This document shows, piece after piece, positions 1-7,929 of a stretch of 64,000 nucleotides of DNA. Position numbers and translations under genes: made by a program. Positions within the stretch are counted from its first letter, which is position 1, and each line of letters begins with the position of its first letter. The notes below the pieces were generated by a model. That model made no database searches. It was not told the origin of the DNA and saw only the letters and a list, made by a program, of their open reading frames with translations. The DNA comes from UBA5239 sp040391785 (GTDB lineage: Bacteria > Verrucomicrobiota > Lentisphaeria > Victivallales > Victivallaceae). The DNA lies in the NCBI GenBank assembly GCA_040391785.1, contig JBEBXH010000026.1:1-64000 (forward strand). Reading direction: 5' to 3'.

Positions 1-1
1 G

Positions 2-49
2 GGCCTGGTGGATCAGCTGGACAAGCTGGAAGCCCGCCTGAAGAAATAA
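2..49 (+). CDS. C-terminal end of an unidentified host protein
   Basis: Only the last 15 codons are in the window; they read GLVDQLDKLEARLKK and end in TAA at 47-49. The heptad-like spacing of L residues suggests a short C-terminal coiled coil. A terminator follows 22 bases later. Too little remains to name the protein. Confidence 0.5.
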   Translation, partial: GLVDQLDKLEARLKK

Positions 50-70
50 TCAGGTTGCTCCATAGCATTC

Positions 71-101
71 AAGCCCGCCCGTCAAACGGCGGGCTTTTTT
101 T
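71..101 (+). terminator. rho-independent terminator
   Basis: A perfect 9-bp stem, AAGCCCGCC (71-79) with GGCGGGCTT (88-96), is followed by a T run to 101. It ends the + strand gene at 2-49. It may also serve the convergent AraC gene that stops at 120, since the stem begins with A residues on the other strand. Confidence 0.85.
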
Positions 102-119
102 CGCCCCTCAACCGCAGGC

Positions 120-980
120 TCACTGCCGGCGGAATTCGCGGGGGGATTGGGCGGTGACTTTTTTGAACTGCAGCGAGAAATAATTGCTGTCGCGGAAGCC
201 GCAGCGGAAAGCGATTTCGGAGACCGGCAGGTCGCTCCGGCGCAGTAATTCCGAGGCATGATTGATGCGGACCCGGATCAAGTAGCCCACCGGAGTTTCG
301 TGCAGGAATTCCTGGAAAATCCGGCTGCCGACGCTGATCGAAACTTCCGCCTGCGCCATGATTTCCTCGCGGGAAATGTCGCGGTGAAAATTTTCTTCGA
401 TGAATTTAAGCATCAAACTGAGTTTGATCATGCGCCGCGAGTGTTTTTTCTCGTCACTGGCATAGCTCCGGGAGAGGTAGATCAGCAGCTCGAACAAGAG
501 GTTCCGGGCGGCAAAGCGGAAGCCCGGTTTCTGCCGCGAGCACTCCTGGTCCAGCTGGTTCAGGCGCATTTCGACTTCGCTCAATTGAGCAGGGGACAGG
601 GTGTGCTTGGCCTTGAAATCGCTTTGCGCCCGGGTGGCCGGTTCGGACTTAAAAAGGGCGAAAAAGCCGGGAATTTCCGGCAGGTCCAGCAGTTCGGAGG
701 CGAGATCGTCGAAATTGAACATGAGATTGGCCAGTTTCAGATCGCGGGTGTTCTGGTAACAATGAATCGAATCCTTGCGTACCAGAAAAACGTCGCCGCG
801 GGAGATCGGGTAATGCTTCTCTGTGGTCCGGTGCTCGGCGGAGCCGTTCAGCACGATCACCAGTTCCTGGAAGTCATGGTGATGCGGCAGGTTATTTTTC
901 TGGGGATAGAGCATGATACGGAAAGGCAATCCGTATGAATGGATGTATTCGCTTGCGGAATAATATGGAATTTTCTTCAT
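120..980 (-). CDS. AraC-family transcriptional regulator (cupin + HTH)
   Basis: 286 aa. The N-terminal half (about residues 20-120) is a cupin-like sugar-sensing domain with the HHHDFQELVIVLNG signature near residue 33. The C-terminal 100 residues (about 187-286) are the double helix-turn-helix of the AraC family, ending in the typical VSEIAFRCGFRDSNYFSLQF block. Family members usually activate a neighbouring sugar operon when ligand is bound. The gene is divergent from the disrupted rhamnosidase gene that starts at 1099, with a 118-bp AT-rich shared control region, so that gene is its most likely target. This pairing with a glycosidase is common in plant- or mucin-glycan degraders. The target operon is now split by the prophage inserted at 1125. 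Confidence 0.9.
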   Translation of the reverse strand: MKKIPYYSASEYIHSYGLPFRIMLYPQKNNLPHHHDFQELVIVLNGSAEHRTTEKHYPISRGDVFLVRKDSIHCYQNTRDLKLANLMFNFDDLASELLDLPEIPGFFALFKSEPATRAQSDFKAKHTLSPAQLSEVEMRLNQLDQECSRQKPGFRFAARNLLFELLIYLSRSYASDEKKHSRRMIKLSLMLKFIEENFHRDISREEIMAQAEVSISVGSRIFQEFLHETPVGYLIRVRINHASELLRRSDLPVSEIAFRCGFRDSNYFSLQFKKVTAQSPREFRRQ

Positions 981-1098
981 AAATGTTCCGGAAAATTATG
1001 ATTCTGCGACAAATATATATCTTTCTGACACAAAAATCAAGGTTTTTTATTCGGCTGGAACTATATTATAGAAAATACTTTACCAGAGGATAATTATT
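981..1098. promoter_or_regulatory. divergent control region between araC-type gene and rhamnosidase gene
   Basis: AT-rich 118 bp with A/T tracts and a TATATTATAG block at about 1062-1071 that could supply a -10 for the + strand gene. AGAGGA at 1085-1090 lies 8 bases before the ATG at 1099 and is a good ribosome-binding site. No clear -35 is visible, as expected for an activator-dependent promoter. AraC-type half-sites cannot be assigned by eye. Confidence 0.45.
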
Positions 1099-1124
1099 AT
1101 GATTATAGAACCGGCCAGAACAGT
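1099..1124 (+). pseudogene. 5' fragment of the rhamnosidase gene, cut off by the prophage
   Basis: ATG at 1099 with an AGAGGA ribosome-binding site opens a frame reading MIIEPART plus two bases of the next codon, then the prophage starts at 1125. Joining 1124 to 38582 keeps the frame and continues VKSADHILIDFG, the N-terminal beta-strand of the glycosidase at 38562-40085. This is direct sequence evidence that the host gene originally began here and that the prophage interrupted it at codons 8-9. Confidence 0.85.
1120..1124. repeat. left copy of 5-bp target-site duplication ACAGT
   Basis: ACAGT abuts the left prophage end TATAG. The same five bases abut the right end CTATA at 38577-38581. A 5-bp duplication is what Mu-family transposases make. 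The match extends one base further (AACAGT) at both ends, so the border could be shifted by one, but the chosen position makes the two ends inverted repeats. Confidence 0.85.
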
Positions 1125-1150
1125 TATAGAATGAGAAGAGGTCTAAGCAA

Positions 1151-1210
1151 CTCGATGGTACTCGAATGAGCTCGAATCATCTCGAAGGTAACTTTACGCA
1201 AACGGGCCTG
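1151..1210. promoter_or_regulatory. left-end site array: four 10-bp-phased CTCGA repeats plus a TTTACGCAAAC site
   Basis: CTCGA begins at 1151, 1161, 1171 and 1181, exactly one helical turn apart, 26-65 bases inside the left end. A copy of the prophage-wide motif, TTTACGCAAACGGG, follows at about 1193. Transposase or a host bending protein would meet all four repeats on one DNA face. By position these are likely end-binding sites for the transpososome. No convincing ORF covers 1125-1325. Confidence 0.5.
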
Positions 1211-1277
1211 TTTTCGGTGTGCGGAGACGGGAACTCGATTATTTCTCATGGTGTGCGTGCCCGGTGTGCGCGGATAC

Positions 1278-1306
1278 GAAAAGCCCCGGCTGTTTGACGG
1301 CCAGGG
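1278..1306 (-). terminator. terminator of the leftward early operon
   Basis: On the minus strand GCCCTGGC and GCCGGGGC pair with one mismatch around a short loop, then TTTTC follows. It lies 20 bases past the methylase stop codon and would stop leftward transcription before the phage end. Confidence 0.5.
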
Positions 1307-1325
1307 CATGGGTGTGGGGATTGGA

Positions 1326-2177
1326 TCAGCGGAATCGGCGCATCGCTTCCGGATTGCGCCAGATGCATTCGACGCGCTGCTGTTTGGCTTTGACGTTGCC
1401 CTGGCCCTGGAGTCCGCTGACGCGGGTCCGTCCGGCCACCGAGCAAACGACGTCAACCGTCTGCATATCCCAGCCGGCATCGGCCAGCGGGGTGTACAAC
1501 GGGCTGTTGTAGCCGCTTAGGACGACCGCCCCGTCATAACTCATCAACGTGCGGATCAGCGCCTCATGGTCGCTATCTTTGAGCTCATGGTCATATCCGC
1601 CGGCTTTCCTCGTACCGGTGACATACGGCGGATCGCAATAGGCCAGATAGCCCGGTCCGGAAAACCGCTTCAGAATGTCGCGCCAGTCGCAGCATTCGAT
1701 CTGGACCTGCTGGATGCGCTCGTGGACTTTCGGCAGGTTCTCGAAACTCGATTTCCAGCGGTCTGTGCATGTCGTATTGATACCGGTCCCCCAGGACTTA
1801 CCGAACTGTCCGCCGAAGCTCTGACGGGCCACGTAATACCACCGGACGGCCTGTTCGACAGGATCATGGACCGCGGGCCAGGTGCGCAGAAACTCCTCGT
1901 ATACCTCCCGGCTGTATGGCAGCAGCGCGGCCCGGGCCATGAACTTGCCGAAGTAATCCGGATCGGCGATCACCCGGAAGAAGTTGACCACGCCCCGATT
2001 GACGTCGTTATAGGTTTCAACCTTGCAAGGGTCCTTCGCGATCAGGATCGACGCGCCGCCGCCGAACGGCTCCACGTAATAATCATGGGGCGGCAGCAGT
2101 TTCAAGATCGCGTTTTTAATCTTCGGAGCGCCCTTGCCGCCGAACCAGGGAAAAGGCGCACGGATTGAATCATTCAT
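1326..2177 (-). CDS. phage DNA adenine methyltransferase (D12 class)
   Basis: 283 aa. Residues 9-16 carry FPWFGGKG, 36-41 EPFGGG (SAM-binding motif I) and 182-185 DPPY (catalytic motif IV), all hallmarks of Dam-like N6-adenine methyltransferases (MethyltransfD12). The enzyme would methylate adenine in a short target; in Mu-like phages such enzymes modify phage DNA against restriction or influence regulation. An in-frame TTG lies 30 bases upstream, but ATG at 2177 has GAGGT five bases before it. The gene is the last of the leftward operon and is separated from it by a strong hairpin region (2205-2336), so its expression may be set by readthrough. Confidence 0.88.
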   Translation of the reverse strand: MNDSIRAPFPWFGGKGAPKIKNAILKLLPPHDYYVEPFGGGASILIAKDPCKVETYNDVNRGVVNFFRVIADPDYFGKFMARAALLPYSREVYEEFLRTWPAVHDPVEQAVRWYYVARQSFGGQFGKSWGTGINTTCTDRWKSSFENLPKVHERIQQVQIECCDWRDILKRFSGPGYLAYCDPPYVTGTRKAGGYDHELKDSDHEALIRTLMSYDGAVVLSGYNSPLYTPLADAGWDMQTVDVVCSVAGRTRVSGLQGQGNVKAKQQRVECIWRNPEAMRRFR

Positions 2178-2204
2178 AAATACCTCATTCGTTAAATTTG
2201 GGAA

Positions 2205-2336
2205 CAAAAAAAGCCTGGTGATTGCGCAAACCGTTTGTTAATGCTACTGTATTCTATCCAACTTGAGCGGAGAAACGGTTCGGTGCGATAATCACCAGGC
2301 TGTGGGAGAAAAGAGACTGCAATCTCTATCTCTCCC
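2205..2336 (-). ncRNA. structured RNA / terminator ahead of the methylase gene
   Basis: On the minus strand two hairpins stand in tandem. The first has GGGAGA/TCTCCC (2304-2309/2331-2336) outside and AGAGATT/AGTCTCT inside. The second is long: AGCCTGGTGATT near 2301 pairs with AATCACCAGGCT at 2212-2223, with more pairing inside (CCGTTT/AAACGG), and ends in seven T residues (2205-2211). It is therefore a long-stem terminator between the 94-aa gene and the methylase gene. The inner arm contains TTGCGCAAACCG, one of the prophage-wide sites, so transposase or repressor binding could overlap it. Any role beyond termination is inference. Confidence 0.6.
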
Positions 2337-2382
2337 GCTCATCTATCGGGAAGTGTATTGCTAAGTCAAAATGATCACCTCC

Positions 2383-2667
2383 TCAAAAGCCTAACGGCTC
2401 GTAACGGTATTTAGCCAGGTAGTTTTGATCGGCGTCCAGGCGGCGGCGAAACTCCGCAACGGCGTCCTGGTGGTAGACGTGAACCTCGTTGTAGACCAGG
2501 CTTAAGGTGTCGAGTACCGGACGGCCGATCTCCTTGCTGATCTTCACCAGCTCGTGTCCGATCACGGGCAAGGCGACGGTTTTCCTGTTCGCGGGAATGT
2601 ACGTCCACAACCAGGGAATTTCGGCTGCCGTGATGTATTCGGATGCACGTGTTTTCGTCTTAGGCAT
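2383..2667 (-). CDS. hypothetical early phage protein, 94 aa
   Basis: Small basic protein with no family I recognise. It has a strong ribosome-binding site (AAGGAGGTGGACC before ATG) and lies 11 bases downstream of the MazG-like gene, so it is translated as part of the leftward early operon. Its sequence (AAEIPWLWTYIPANRKTVALP) looks globular, without membrane segments. Confidence 0.7.
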   Translation of the reverse strand: MPKTKTRASEYITAAEIPWLWTYIPANRKTVALPVIGHELVKISKEIGRPVLDTLSLVYNEVHVYHQDAVAEFRRRLDADQNYLAKYRYEPLGF

Positions 2668-2678
2668 GGTCCACCTCC

Positions 2679-3023
2679 TTAGAACTGCTTGTCACCGTGC
2701 TTGTACGGTCGCGTTTTGTTATACTCGATTTTTGCCACTACAGCGGCGGCCACATCCTCGGCATTGTGTTCCGCCAGGTGCATGACCCGGATAATCACAT
2801 CGGCCAGTTCCGCAGCCAATCCCGAAAACATCGGGATATGATTGTCCGGCGGATTGCCATGCCGCAGCGCTTCCAGCGCTTCAGATAGCTCCGAATGGAT
2901 CAATGCGATCTTCTCCCCGTTATTCCAGTTTGTCCCCCATCCATGCGCCTCCGCACAAGCAGAAACTTCTTTTTGCAACGTATTAAACAACTGTACAAAT
3001 GTCTCTGACTTCTTATTATCCAT
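2679..3023 (-). CDS. MazG-like nucleotide pyrophosphohydrolase
   Basis: 114 aa. The helical pattern ALIHSELSEALEALRHG followed by ELADVIIRVMHLAE gives the ExxE...ExxD metal site of the MazG/dUTPase-like all-alpha NTP pyrophosphohydrolases. Such enzymes cleave (d)NTPs to monophosphates; phage versions may alter the nucleotide pool or lower (p)ppGpp. An open frame runs further upstream to 3359, but ATG at 3023 is preceded by AAGGAGGTGACC and the upstream part is a shadow of the GemA-like gene. It lies in the early operon between GemA-like and a 94-aa gene. Confidence 0.8.
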   Translation of the reverse strand: MDNKKSETFVQLFNTLQKEVSACAEAHGWGTNWNNGEKIALIHSELSEALEALRHGNPPDNHIPMFSGLAAELADVIIRVMHLAEHNAEDVAAAVVAKIEYNKTRPYKHGDKQF

Positions 3024-3033
3024 GGTCACCTCC

Positions 3034-3483
3034 TTAGAATGGTACGGGTTCCTGTTTATTGGCCTGGGCGATCTCCTGGGCCAGACGGTTCCGGAGCGCA
3101 TCGATGACGTCGCGTTTTTCGGCCACGGACAGGTCGGACAGTTTGGACACGTCGGACCGGCCGAGTCTCCGGCGAATGAAGCCGAACAAATAATCCGCGG
3201 TGCGTTCCTGTTCCGGGATGTACTGGCAAATGCCCGGGCCGCCTTTGCCGCCGAGCCAAACCGCCCATATCTTGCAATCCTGGGGCGTTTTCTCGCTTTT
3301 GCGGCCCGGACCATAGACGCGGTCGCCGATCGCGCGCATCGCCGCCTGGAAGCCCTCATAACTCAAAAACTTGGCACTGGTCACGCCGGCTACTTCGAAA
3401 AGCAGGTTCCGATACTCCGGATCGCTTAATCCGGCGTTTTTTGCCGCTTTATGGATTGCACCGAGTTGCTTTTGATCCAGCAT
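3034..3483 (-). CDS. GemA-like regulator (Mu gp16 family, DUF1018)
   Basis: 149 aa. The opening (LDQKQLGAIHKAAKNAGLSDPEYRNLL) and the following FLSYEGFQAAMRAI block match the Mu gp16/GemA family, small early proteins linked in Mu to changed host gene expression and DNA supercoiling. The C-terminal part is helical and basic. ATG at 3483 has GAGGAGG seven bases before it; the in-frame TTG six bases earlier is less likely. The start overlaps the end of the upstream 93-aa gene region, as expected for a tightly packed operon after transposition genes A and B. Confidence 0.75.
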   Translation of the reverse strand: MLDQKQLGAIHKAAKNAGLSDPEYRNLLFEVAGVTSAKFLSYEGFQAAMRAIGDRVYGPGRKSEKTPQDCKIWAVWLGGKGGPGICQYIPEQERTADYLFGFIRRRLGRSDVSKLSDLSVAEKRDVIDALRNRLAQEIAQANKQEPVPF

Positions 3484-3485
3484 GA

Positions 3486-3767
3486 TCAATCCTCCTCCTC
3501 GTCCTCGTAAATGTACCCAATTTCGATTTTCTTGATTTGGGTGCGTTTACGGGTGGCGGCCACTCCATCGTGAACCAACTTCATAACATCCTTGGGAGTC
3601 TCCCCCTTATACAAGGCGTGAGCGTTAACCAAACGCCGCAAGGCTTCGGTTCCGAGCATCAACCAGGACAACTCCGGCCGTTCCGTGACTTGAACAAGGA
3701 CATATTCGATCGCATCGGCCATTGCCTGTTGCGTTTCAACGGAAACCGTTTTCGTTTCTTTAGCCAT
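3486..3767 (-). CDS. hypothetical early phage protein, 93 aa, acidic tail
   Basis: Encoded directly after the MuB-like ATPase gene (9-base gap) with a GAGGAGGT ribosome-binding site. Predicted mostly helical, with a strikingly acidic C-terminus (YEDEEED). No family recognised. Acidic tails of this kind occur in DNA-mimic or protein-binding regulators, but that is only a possibility. Confidence 0.7.
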   Translation of the reverse strand: MAKETKTVSVETQQAMADAIEYVLVQVTERPELSWLMLGTEALRRLVNAHALYKGETPKDVMKLVHDGVAATRKRTQIKKIEIGYIYEDEEED

Positions 3768-3776
3768 AGTACCTCC

Positions 3777-4556
3777 TCAATCTTCCGGCCAGTCGTCGCC
3801 GACGGTGTAGAGGTCTTGGACTTCGAGCAGGAAATCACCGTCGAAGATGTATTTCTCCGGATTTTCCTCGACGAGTTCTTTGGCGATTTTGAGGTATGCG
3901 ACCAGGGAGCGGAGCTTGCCGATGCCGGAGGCGATCTCAAGGGCGGCGGCGATCAGTTGGGGGGACGGGTTCGGGGCGAATTGGCGGACGATGGGGGCGA
4001 TTTCGGAAACGGAGAACAGCCGGGGCGGGATGTCGAGGCGGTTCTGGGCGCGGCCGATGAACTGTTCGAGGAAGGTCCCGAGCTGGCCGTGGGTGAACTC
4101 TCCCATGGTGTAGGTGGTGAAGATCAGCGCCACGGGGGTTTGGGTCTGTTCCCAGATGTTGAGGCGGAGATATTCCATGTTCTTTTTGCGGGCGCTGAGG
4201 GACGGCGGCGCGAGCAGCTGGTTGGCTTCGTCGATCACCAGCACCACGTCGTTGTTGAGCAGATAATGCTCGACGGCGTCGGCGTTCTCCAGAATGGAGC
4301 CTTTGGCTTTGCCGGTGGTGGCGGCGGCGAGTTGCCGCAGCAGCCCGGCCAGGGTAGTGGTGGCTTTCAGCTGGAGGTAGATGGCGCGCGGGTTGGCGGC
4401 GCACCAGTGTTGCGCGGACAGGGACTTGCCGCGTCCGGTTTCCCCACAGATGAGGGTCAGCATGTTGCGTTTGTCGCAGATGTTGAGTTTGTTCATGATC
4501 CTTTGCGTGATCACGTTCTCGTAAAGCGGGGGCAGTTCCTTAGAGGTGGTTCCCAT
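3777..4556 (-). CDS. MuB-like transposition ATPase / target-DNA activator
   Basis: 259 aa. Walker A GETGRGKS at residues 38-45, Walker B VVLVIDE at 104-110, and the AAA+ layout of MuB/IstB/TnsC-type proteins (AAA_22). MuB polymerises on DNA, selects target sites and stimulates the transposase. The gene overlaps the end of the transposase gene by 17 bases, the classic A-B order. The N-terminal HTH of Mu MuB seems absent, so this is a short form like those in B3-type phages. Good confidence from motifs and position. Confidence 0.9.
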   Translation of the reverse strand: MGTTSKELPPLYENVITQRIMNKLNICDKRNMLTLICGETGRGKSLSAQHWCAANPRAIYLQLKATTTLAGLLRQLAAATTGKAKGSILENADAVEHYLLNNDVVLVIDEANQLLAPPSLSARKKNMEYLRLNIWEQTQTPVALIFTTYTMGEFTHGQLGTFLEQFIGRAQNRLDIPPRLFSVSEIAPIVRQFAPNPSPQLIAAALEIASGIGKLRSLVAYLKIAKELVEENPEKYIFDGDFLLEVQDLYTVGDDWPED

Positions 4557-6660
4557 CGATTTTTCTCCTGTTTTTCGGGTTGTTTATCGGCTCGTCGGCG
4601 ATAGCCGTCCGGGCCGTGGTTTTGGGTGCAAGCAGATGGTTTTCGATGTCCTGCGACAATTGCCGGCGGCGGCGTTTTTTGGGATCGGGCGGCGGCGGCG
4701 GTAGCGCCGGTTTGACGGACGGGTCGGACTTGTCGGTCGCACCGACTTCGCCGGGCAGGACGTAGATTTTCGGGTTATGGGTGTCGCCCTTGACAGACGT
4801 CCGGGAATCGAGCAACTTGGCGGGGGGCTTGCCCTCGAACGCTTCAGGCGGCAGGGAGATGATGGTCTGGGGATCGAGACGCTCGAAGCCGCCGGTCTCG
4901 CGCAGCGCCATGGTGCGGAGTTGCTTTTTCGCGTGTTTGATGCGTTTGATCTCGGCGGCCAGCAGTTTCTTTTCGGCGTGGGTTTCCGCGAAATAAGGAA
5001 CCAGCGGGGGGATGGTGCAGCGGCAGATGTAGGTGCCGTCGAGGTCGAAAGCGAAAACATGCTCGGTGTCGAACGGGGCGATTTTGACCATGACGGGCTT
5101 GCCGTCGCGGCGGATCAGCGCGGCATAGCCTTCGGGGTCGGCGGTGTAGCGGCGGCGGGCAACGTGGACGGACGGGCCGCGGGGATCGACGATGCGGGGT
5201 TCCGGCAGCGGCATGAGGAACGCGCGGTAGAGTGCGTCGAGCGACATTTCCGGCTTGCTGAACCGCAGGCCGGGCGCAAACGCCTGGGCGGGCGTGAGGC
5301 CCTTGAGGTATTTGCCGTGGCTCGGCAGCGCGTGATACGAATTGACGATTCCGGCGATGAACTCACAGGCGGCGTATTCGTTCATGAGGTGCTCGCAGTT
5401 CCCGGAGCGAGCCCAGAGCTCGGCTTTGGCGGGACGGTCCTTCGGCTCGTTGCCGAGGTATCCGCGCGCTTCGCGGGAATACTCCGCCACTTCCTTGAAA
5501 AATCGCTCGACGATCTTGGCGCGGGCGTTGTAGGCCTCAGCCTTACGGTGCTCGATGTCGAGCTCGCGCAGGATCGAATGGGCGTACTGGGTGCTGGTGC
5601 CGGAGTTGAGCAACACAGGCTCGGTGAACCCGTCCTTGAGAAAGTCGGTGCCGTTGTCGGTGAGGAAATATTGAGGGCGTCCGTAGCGGACAATGCCGAG
5701 CGCGAGGCCGTTGCGGATGGTCTGGTGGTTGACGGCGTCGGCAGTGAACTGGATGGAGATGACGTGCTGGCTCTTGATGTCCATAATGACGCAGATCGAG
5801 GGACGGACGGCCTTACCGTTGGACTGGATCATGAAGTCGCACTTCTGGGTATCGGCGACCCAGCCCTGGTTGGGCTGGATGGAATCGGGATCGCGCTCGA
5901 TGTAATCGCGGTAGCGCTGGAGATAATGGGTTTCGCCGCGCCGCATCATGGCCGTGAAGCGCTCGGGATACTGCTGCTTGTAATAATGGGTGACCTGGGC
6001 CAGGGACGGCAGCTTGATTTCGGGGTCGCGGGCGATCCATTCCGTGGCGGTCCGGCGATAAAGCTTGGTGAGTTTCGTCTTGTTCTCCTGCAGAAATGCG
6101 GCGCGGAGGGCGGTCCAGAAACGCTTGTCGCCCTCCATGCGCTCCTGGAAGCCGGAACGGTAGGCGGGCAGCAGCAGATCGGCGCGGGAATAGTCGATTT
6201 GGCCGGTGGCGGGGTTGCGGAGCGCGGGGCGTTCGGGACGCCCCTCGGTCCAGTTGCGGAAGTTGCTGTAGGCGCGGCGGCCGTCGAGCAGTTTCTGACG
6301 GTGGAGCTCCGGCAGGATCTCCCGGTCGCGGTCGGCCACCAGGACGCAGCACTTATCCATGCCCAGGCGCGGATTCGCCACCTTGAAGTCGCATACGGCC
6401 TTGACGAACATGACTTTTTCGTCGCGGAGGATCAGCGCCTCACGGGACGCCGGCGGCGCGCCCGGCGCGGTGGGAATGGAGAGCGGACTGGCAGCCTGTG
6501 CCCCGGCCGCGATTGCGTAAACCGTTTGTTGATTTTTGGACTGCGTTGAGGCGGAAACCGGGTGCTTTAATGGTGCCGGCACCATCGATTTCTGTGGTGC
6601 CGGCACCACTGTTTTCCGGGCCTGGAGTTCGCGCATCAGACGTTCGGTGAACTTACTCAT
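4540..6660 (-). CDS. Mu-type DDE transposase (MuA-like)
   Basis: 706 aa. The rve-type catalytic core is at about 262-400 with the DDE triad at D270 (GWVADTQKCD), D335 (FLTDNGTDF) and E385 (KIVERFF), positions nearly identical to Mu A (269, 336, 392). A Mu-transposase C-terminal beta-barrel follows (about 490-570), then a basic, Pro-rich tail (PPPPPDPKKRRRR) that would contact MuB or DNA. The N-terminal 80 residues are low-complexity linker rather than a clear HTH. It cuts and joins the prophage ends at 1125 and 38576. The gene itself contains one of the prophage-wide sites (about 6512-6530). Confidence 0.95.
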   Translation of the reverse strand: MSKFTERLMRELQARKTVVPAPQKSMVPAPLKHPVSASTQSKNQQTVYAIAAGAQAASPLSIPTAPGAPPASREALILRDEKVMFVKAVCDFKVANPRLGMDKCCVLVADRDREILPELHRQKLLDGRRAYSNFRNWTEGRPERPALRNPATGQIDYSRADLLLPAYRSGFQERMEGDKRFWTALRAAFLQENKTKLTKLYRRTATEWIARDPEIKLPSLAQVTHYYKQQYPERFTAMMRRGETHYLQRYRDYIERDPDSIQPNQGWVADTQKCDFMIQSNGKAVRPSICVIMDIKSQHVISIQFTADAVNHQTIRNGLALGIVRYGRPQYFLTDNGTDFLKDGFTEPVLLNSGTSTQYAHSILRELDIEHRKAEAYNARAKIVERFFKEVAEYSREARGYLGNEPKDRPAKAELWARSGNCEHLMNEYAACEFIAGIVNSYHALPSHGKYLKGLTPAQAFAPGLRFSKPEMSLDALYRAFLMPLPEPRIVDPRGPSVHVARRRYTADPEGYAALIRRDGKPVMVKIAPFDTEHVFAFDLDGTYICRCTIPPLVPYFAETHAEKKLLAAEIKRIKHAKKQLRTMALRETGGFERLDPQTIISLPPEAFEGKPPAKLLDSRTSVKGDTHNPKIYVLPGEVGATDKSDPSVKPALPPPPPDPKKRRRRQLSQDIENHLLAPKTTARTAIADEPINNPKNRRKIDGNHL

Positions 6661-7402
6661 GATTGCCCTCCGTAAGCTTCAGAGTGGTTTTGTGATTGAT
6701 GACCAGTTCCAGGCGGCGGGCGACTTCGAGGATGTCGCGGCGGAGGTCCTCGACTTCGTCAAGATCGAATTTTTCCGATTCCGCCTCCAGCTTCGGGAGC
6801 GCGGCCTTGCACAGTTTGAGGCCGTTCTCGGTGAGGAGCATCGCCCCGAGATAATCGTAATGCGTGGAGCGGGTGACCCGGTCGAGGTCGATGTCTTCGA
6901 CCACCCCGGACAGCGGATCGAACTGCAAGGCCAGGAGCGGTTGCGCCGCCGCCGCGCCGTCCGGATCCAGCAGCTGCGCCACCAGGGCGCGGATGTACTT
7001 CCGGCTCTCGGACATGCAGCCGGCGTTGACCTTCAGAAACGTGACCAGGGCGTCGATCTGGCGCTGGTGGTGAATTGGGCGGATCGCTTCCAGTTTGGTA
7101 ATTTCCACCTGCATGAGACTTTTAAAGAACGTGATATTGACGTCGCGCATGTCGTACAGCATCGCGCCGATGGCGCAACGGTGATGCGCGGTATTTTCGT
7201 CCGCGATCCCGAAGTTCGCCACCGCCCATGCCGCCCAGCCTTTCGAGCCGCGGAGGCGCTTGGATTCCTCCAGCTGCAAAGCGATCATGGCGTCGGTTTT
7301 GACGCCGTAACGCGACAGGACCTTGAGCGAACCGCTGACTTCTTCCAGCGACTCGGCCCGCCCGCCGGCGATGATTTTATCGTGTATCTCTTCGAAAGTC
7401 AT
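6653..7402 (-). CDS. unknown conserved-position early protein, 249 aa
   Basis: The open frame extends to 7540, but that part overlaps the Gam-like gene. ATG at 7402 follows that gene's stop by 13 bases, and I take it as the start. The product is helical, with repeated KLE/ESEK segments, and contains no motif I can name. It directly precedes the transposase gene with an 8-base overlap, which suggests translational coupling and a role near transposition or its control. Confidence 0.7.
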   Translation of the reverse strand: MTFEEIHDKIIAGGRAESLEEVSGSLKVLSRYGVKTDAMIALQLEESKRLRGSKGWAAWAVANFGIADENTAHHRCAIGAMLYDMRDVNITFFKSLMQVEITKLEAIRPIHHQRQIDALVTFLKVNAGCMSESRKYIRALVAQLLDPDGAAAAQPLLALQFDPLSGVVEDIDLDRVTRSTHYDYLGAMLLTENGLKLCKAALPKLEAESEKFDLDEVEDLRRDILEVARRLELVINHKTTLKLTEGNHE

Positions 7403-7415
7403 TGCGTGAATCCTT

Positions 7416-7928
7416 TTATCCTTTGAGCTGCTGCTCGATGTAACTGTCGCTGATCTTGATCTTCGGCACCTTACCGGGCGGCGTGTACCTGGCCCCCGGG
7501 ACCGTGACCCCGTCGCGGAACGTCTGCTTGACCGTGGCATTGTCGACCTGCTTCACCTGGGCGTAGAGCATCAACCCGCTGGTGTCGGAAAAATCGCAGA
7601 CCTGATCGGCGTCGAGAATTTTCAACTTGTCCGGAGCGACCTCCAGCCCGTAAGTGCCGATCCCCTTGACCGGGTGCTTGCAAGGACGGACGAACCGTTC
7701 CGGGTGTGCCTGGATGTATTCAGTCAGGCGCTCATACAGGGCGTCATATTCCCGCTGTTGCTCTGCGGTATCGGCGGCCAGCGCCAGATCGATCTCCGCT
7801 TTCTTTTTATCCGCGACATTGCCTTTCCGTTTCAGTTCGGCGGCCAGCCGGGCCAGCTGGATCAGGATGTTGTCGGCCTCAGCGACCGTCATCGCCAGAA
7901 ATTCCCTGGTGTCTTTCGCGATAGCCAT
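7416..7928 (-). CDS. Gam-like DNA-end-binding protein
   Basis: 170 aa. An N-terminal long helix (LIQLARLAAELKRK...) leads into a GIGTYGLEVAPDKLKI strand region and a C-terminal PKIKISDSYIE segment. Length and layout fit Mu Gam, which binds double-strand ends and protects them from host nucleases (a bacterial Ku-like protein). It sits in the early operon where Gam is found in Mu-like phages. Sequence similarity by eye is moderate, so the assignment rests partly on position. Confidence 0.6.
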   Translation of the reverse strand: MAIAKDTREFLAMTVAEADNILIQLARLAAELKRKGNVADKKKAEIDLALAADTAEQQREYDALYERLTEYIQAHPERFVRPCKHPVKGIGTYGLEVAPDKLKILDADQVCDFSDTSGLMLYAQVKQVDNATVKQTFRDGVTVPGARYTPPGKVPKIKISDSYIEQQLKG

Positions 7929-7929
7929 A

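Noticed and set aside
1124..1480. Minus-strand frame across the prophage left end and methylase end
   Set aside because: It overlaps the methylase in another frame and crosses the terminator and end sites; a shadow.
3024..3359. Long N-terminal extension of the MazG-like protein
   Set aside because: It overlaps the GemA-like gene in another frame, while ATG 3023 has a perfect ribosome-binding site.
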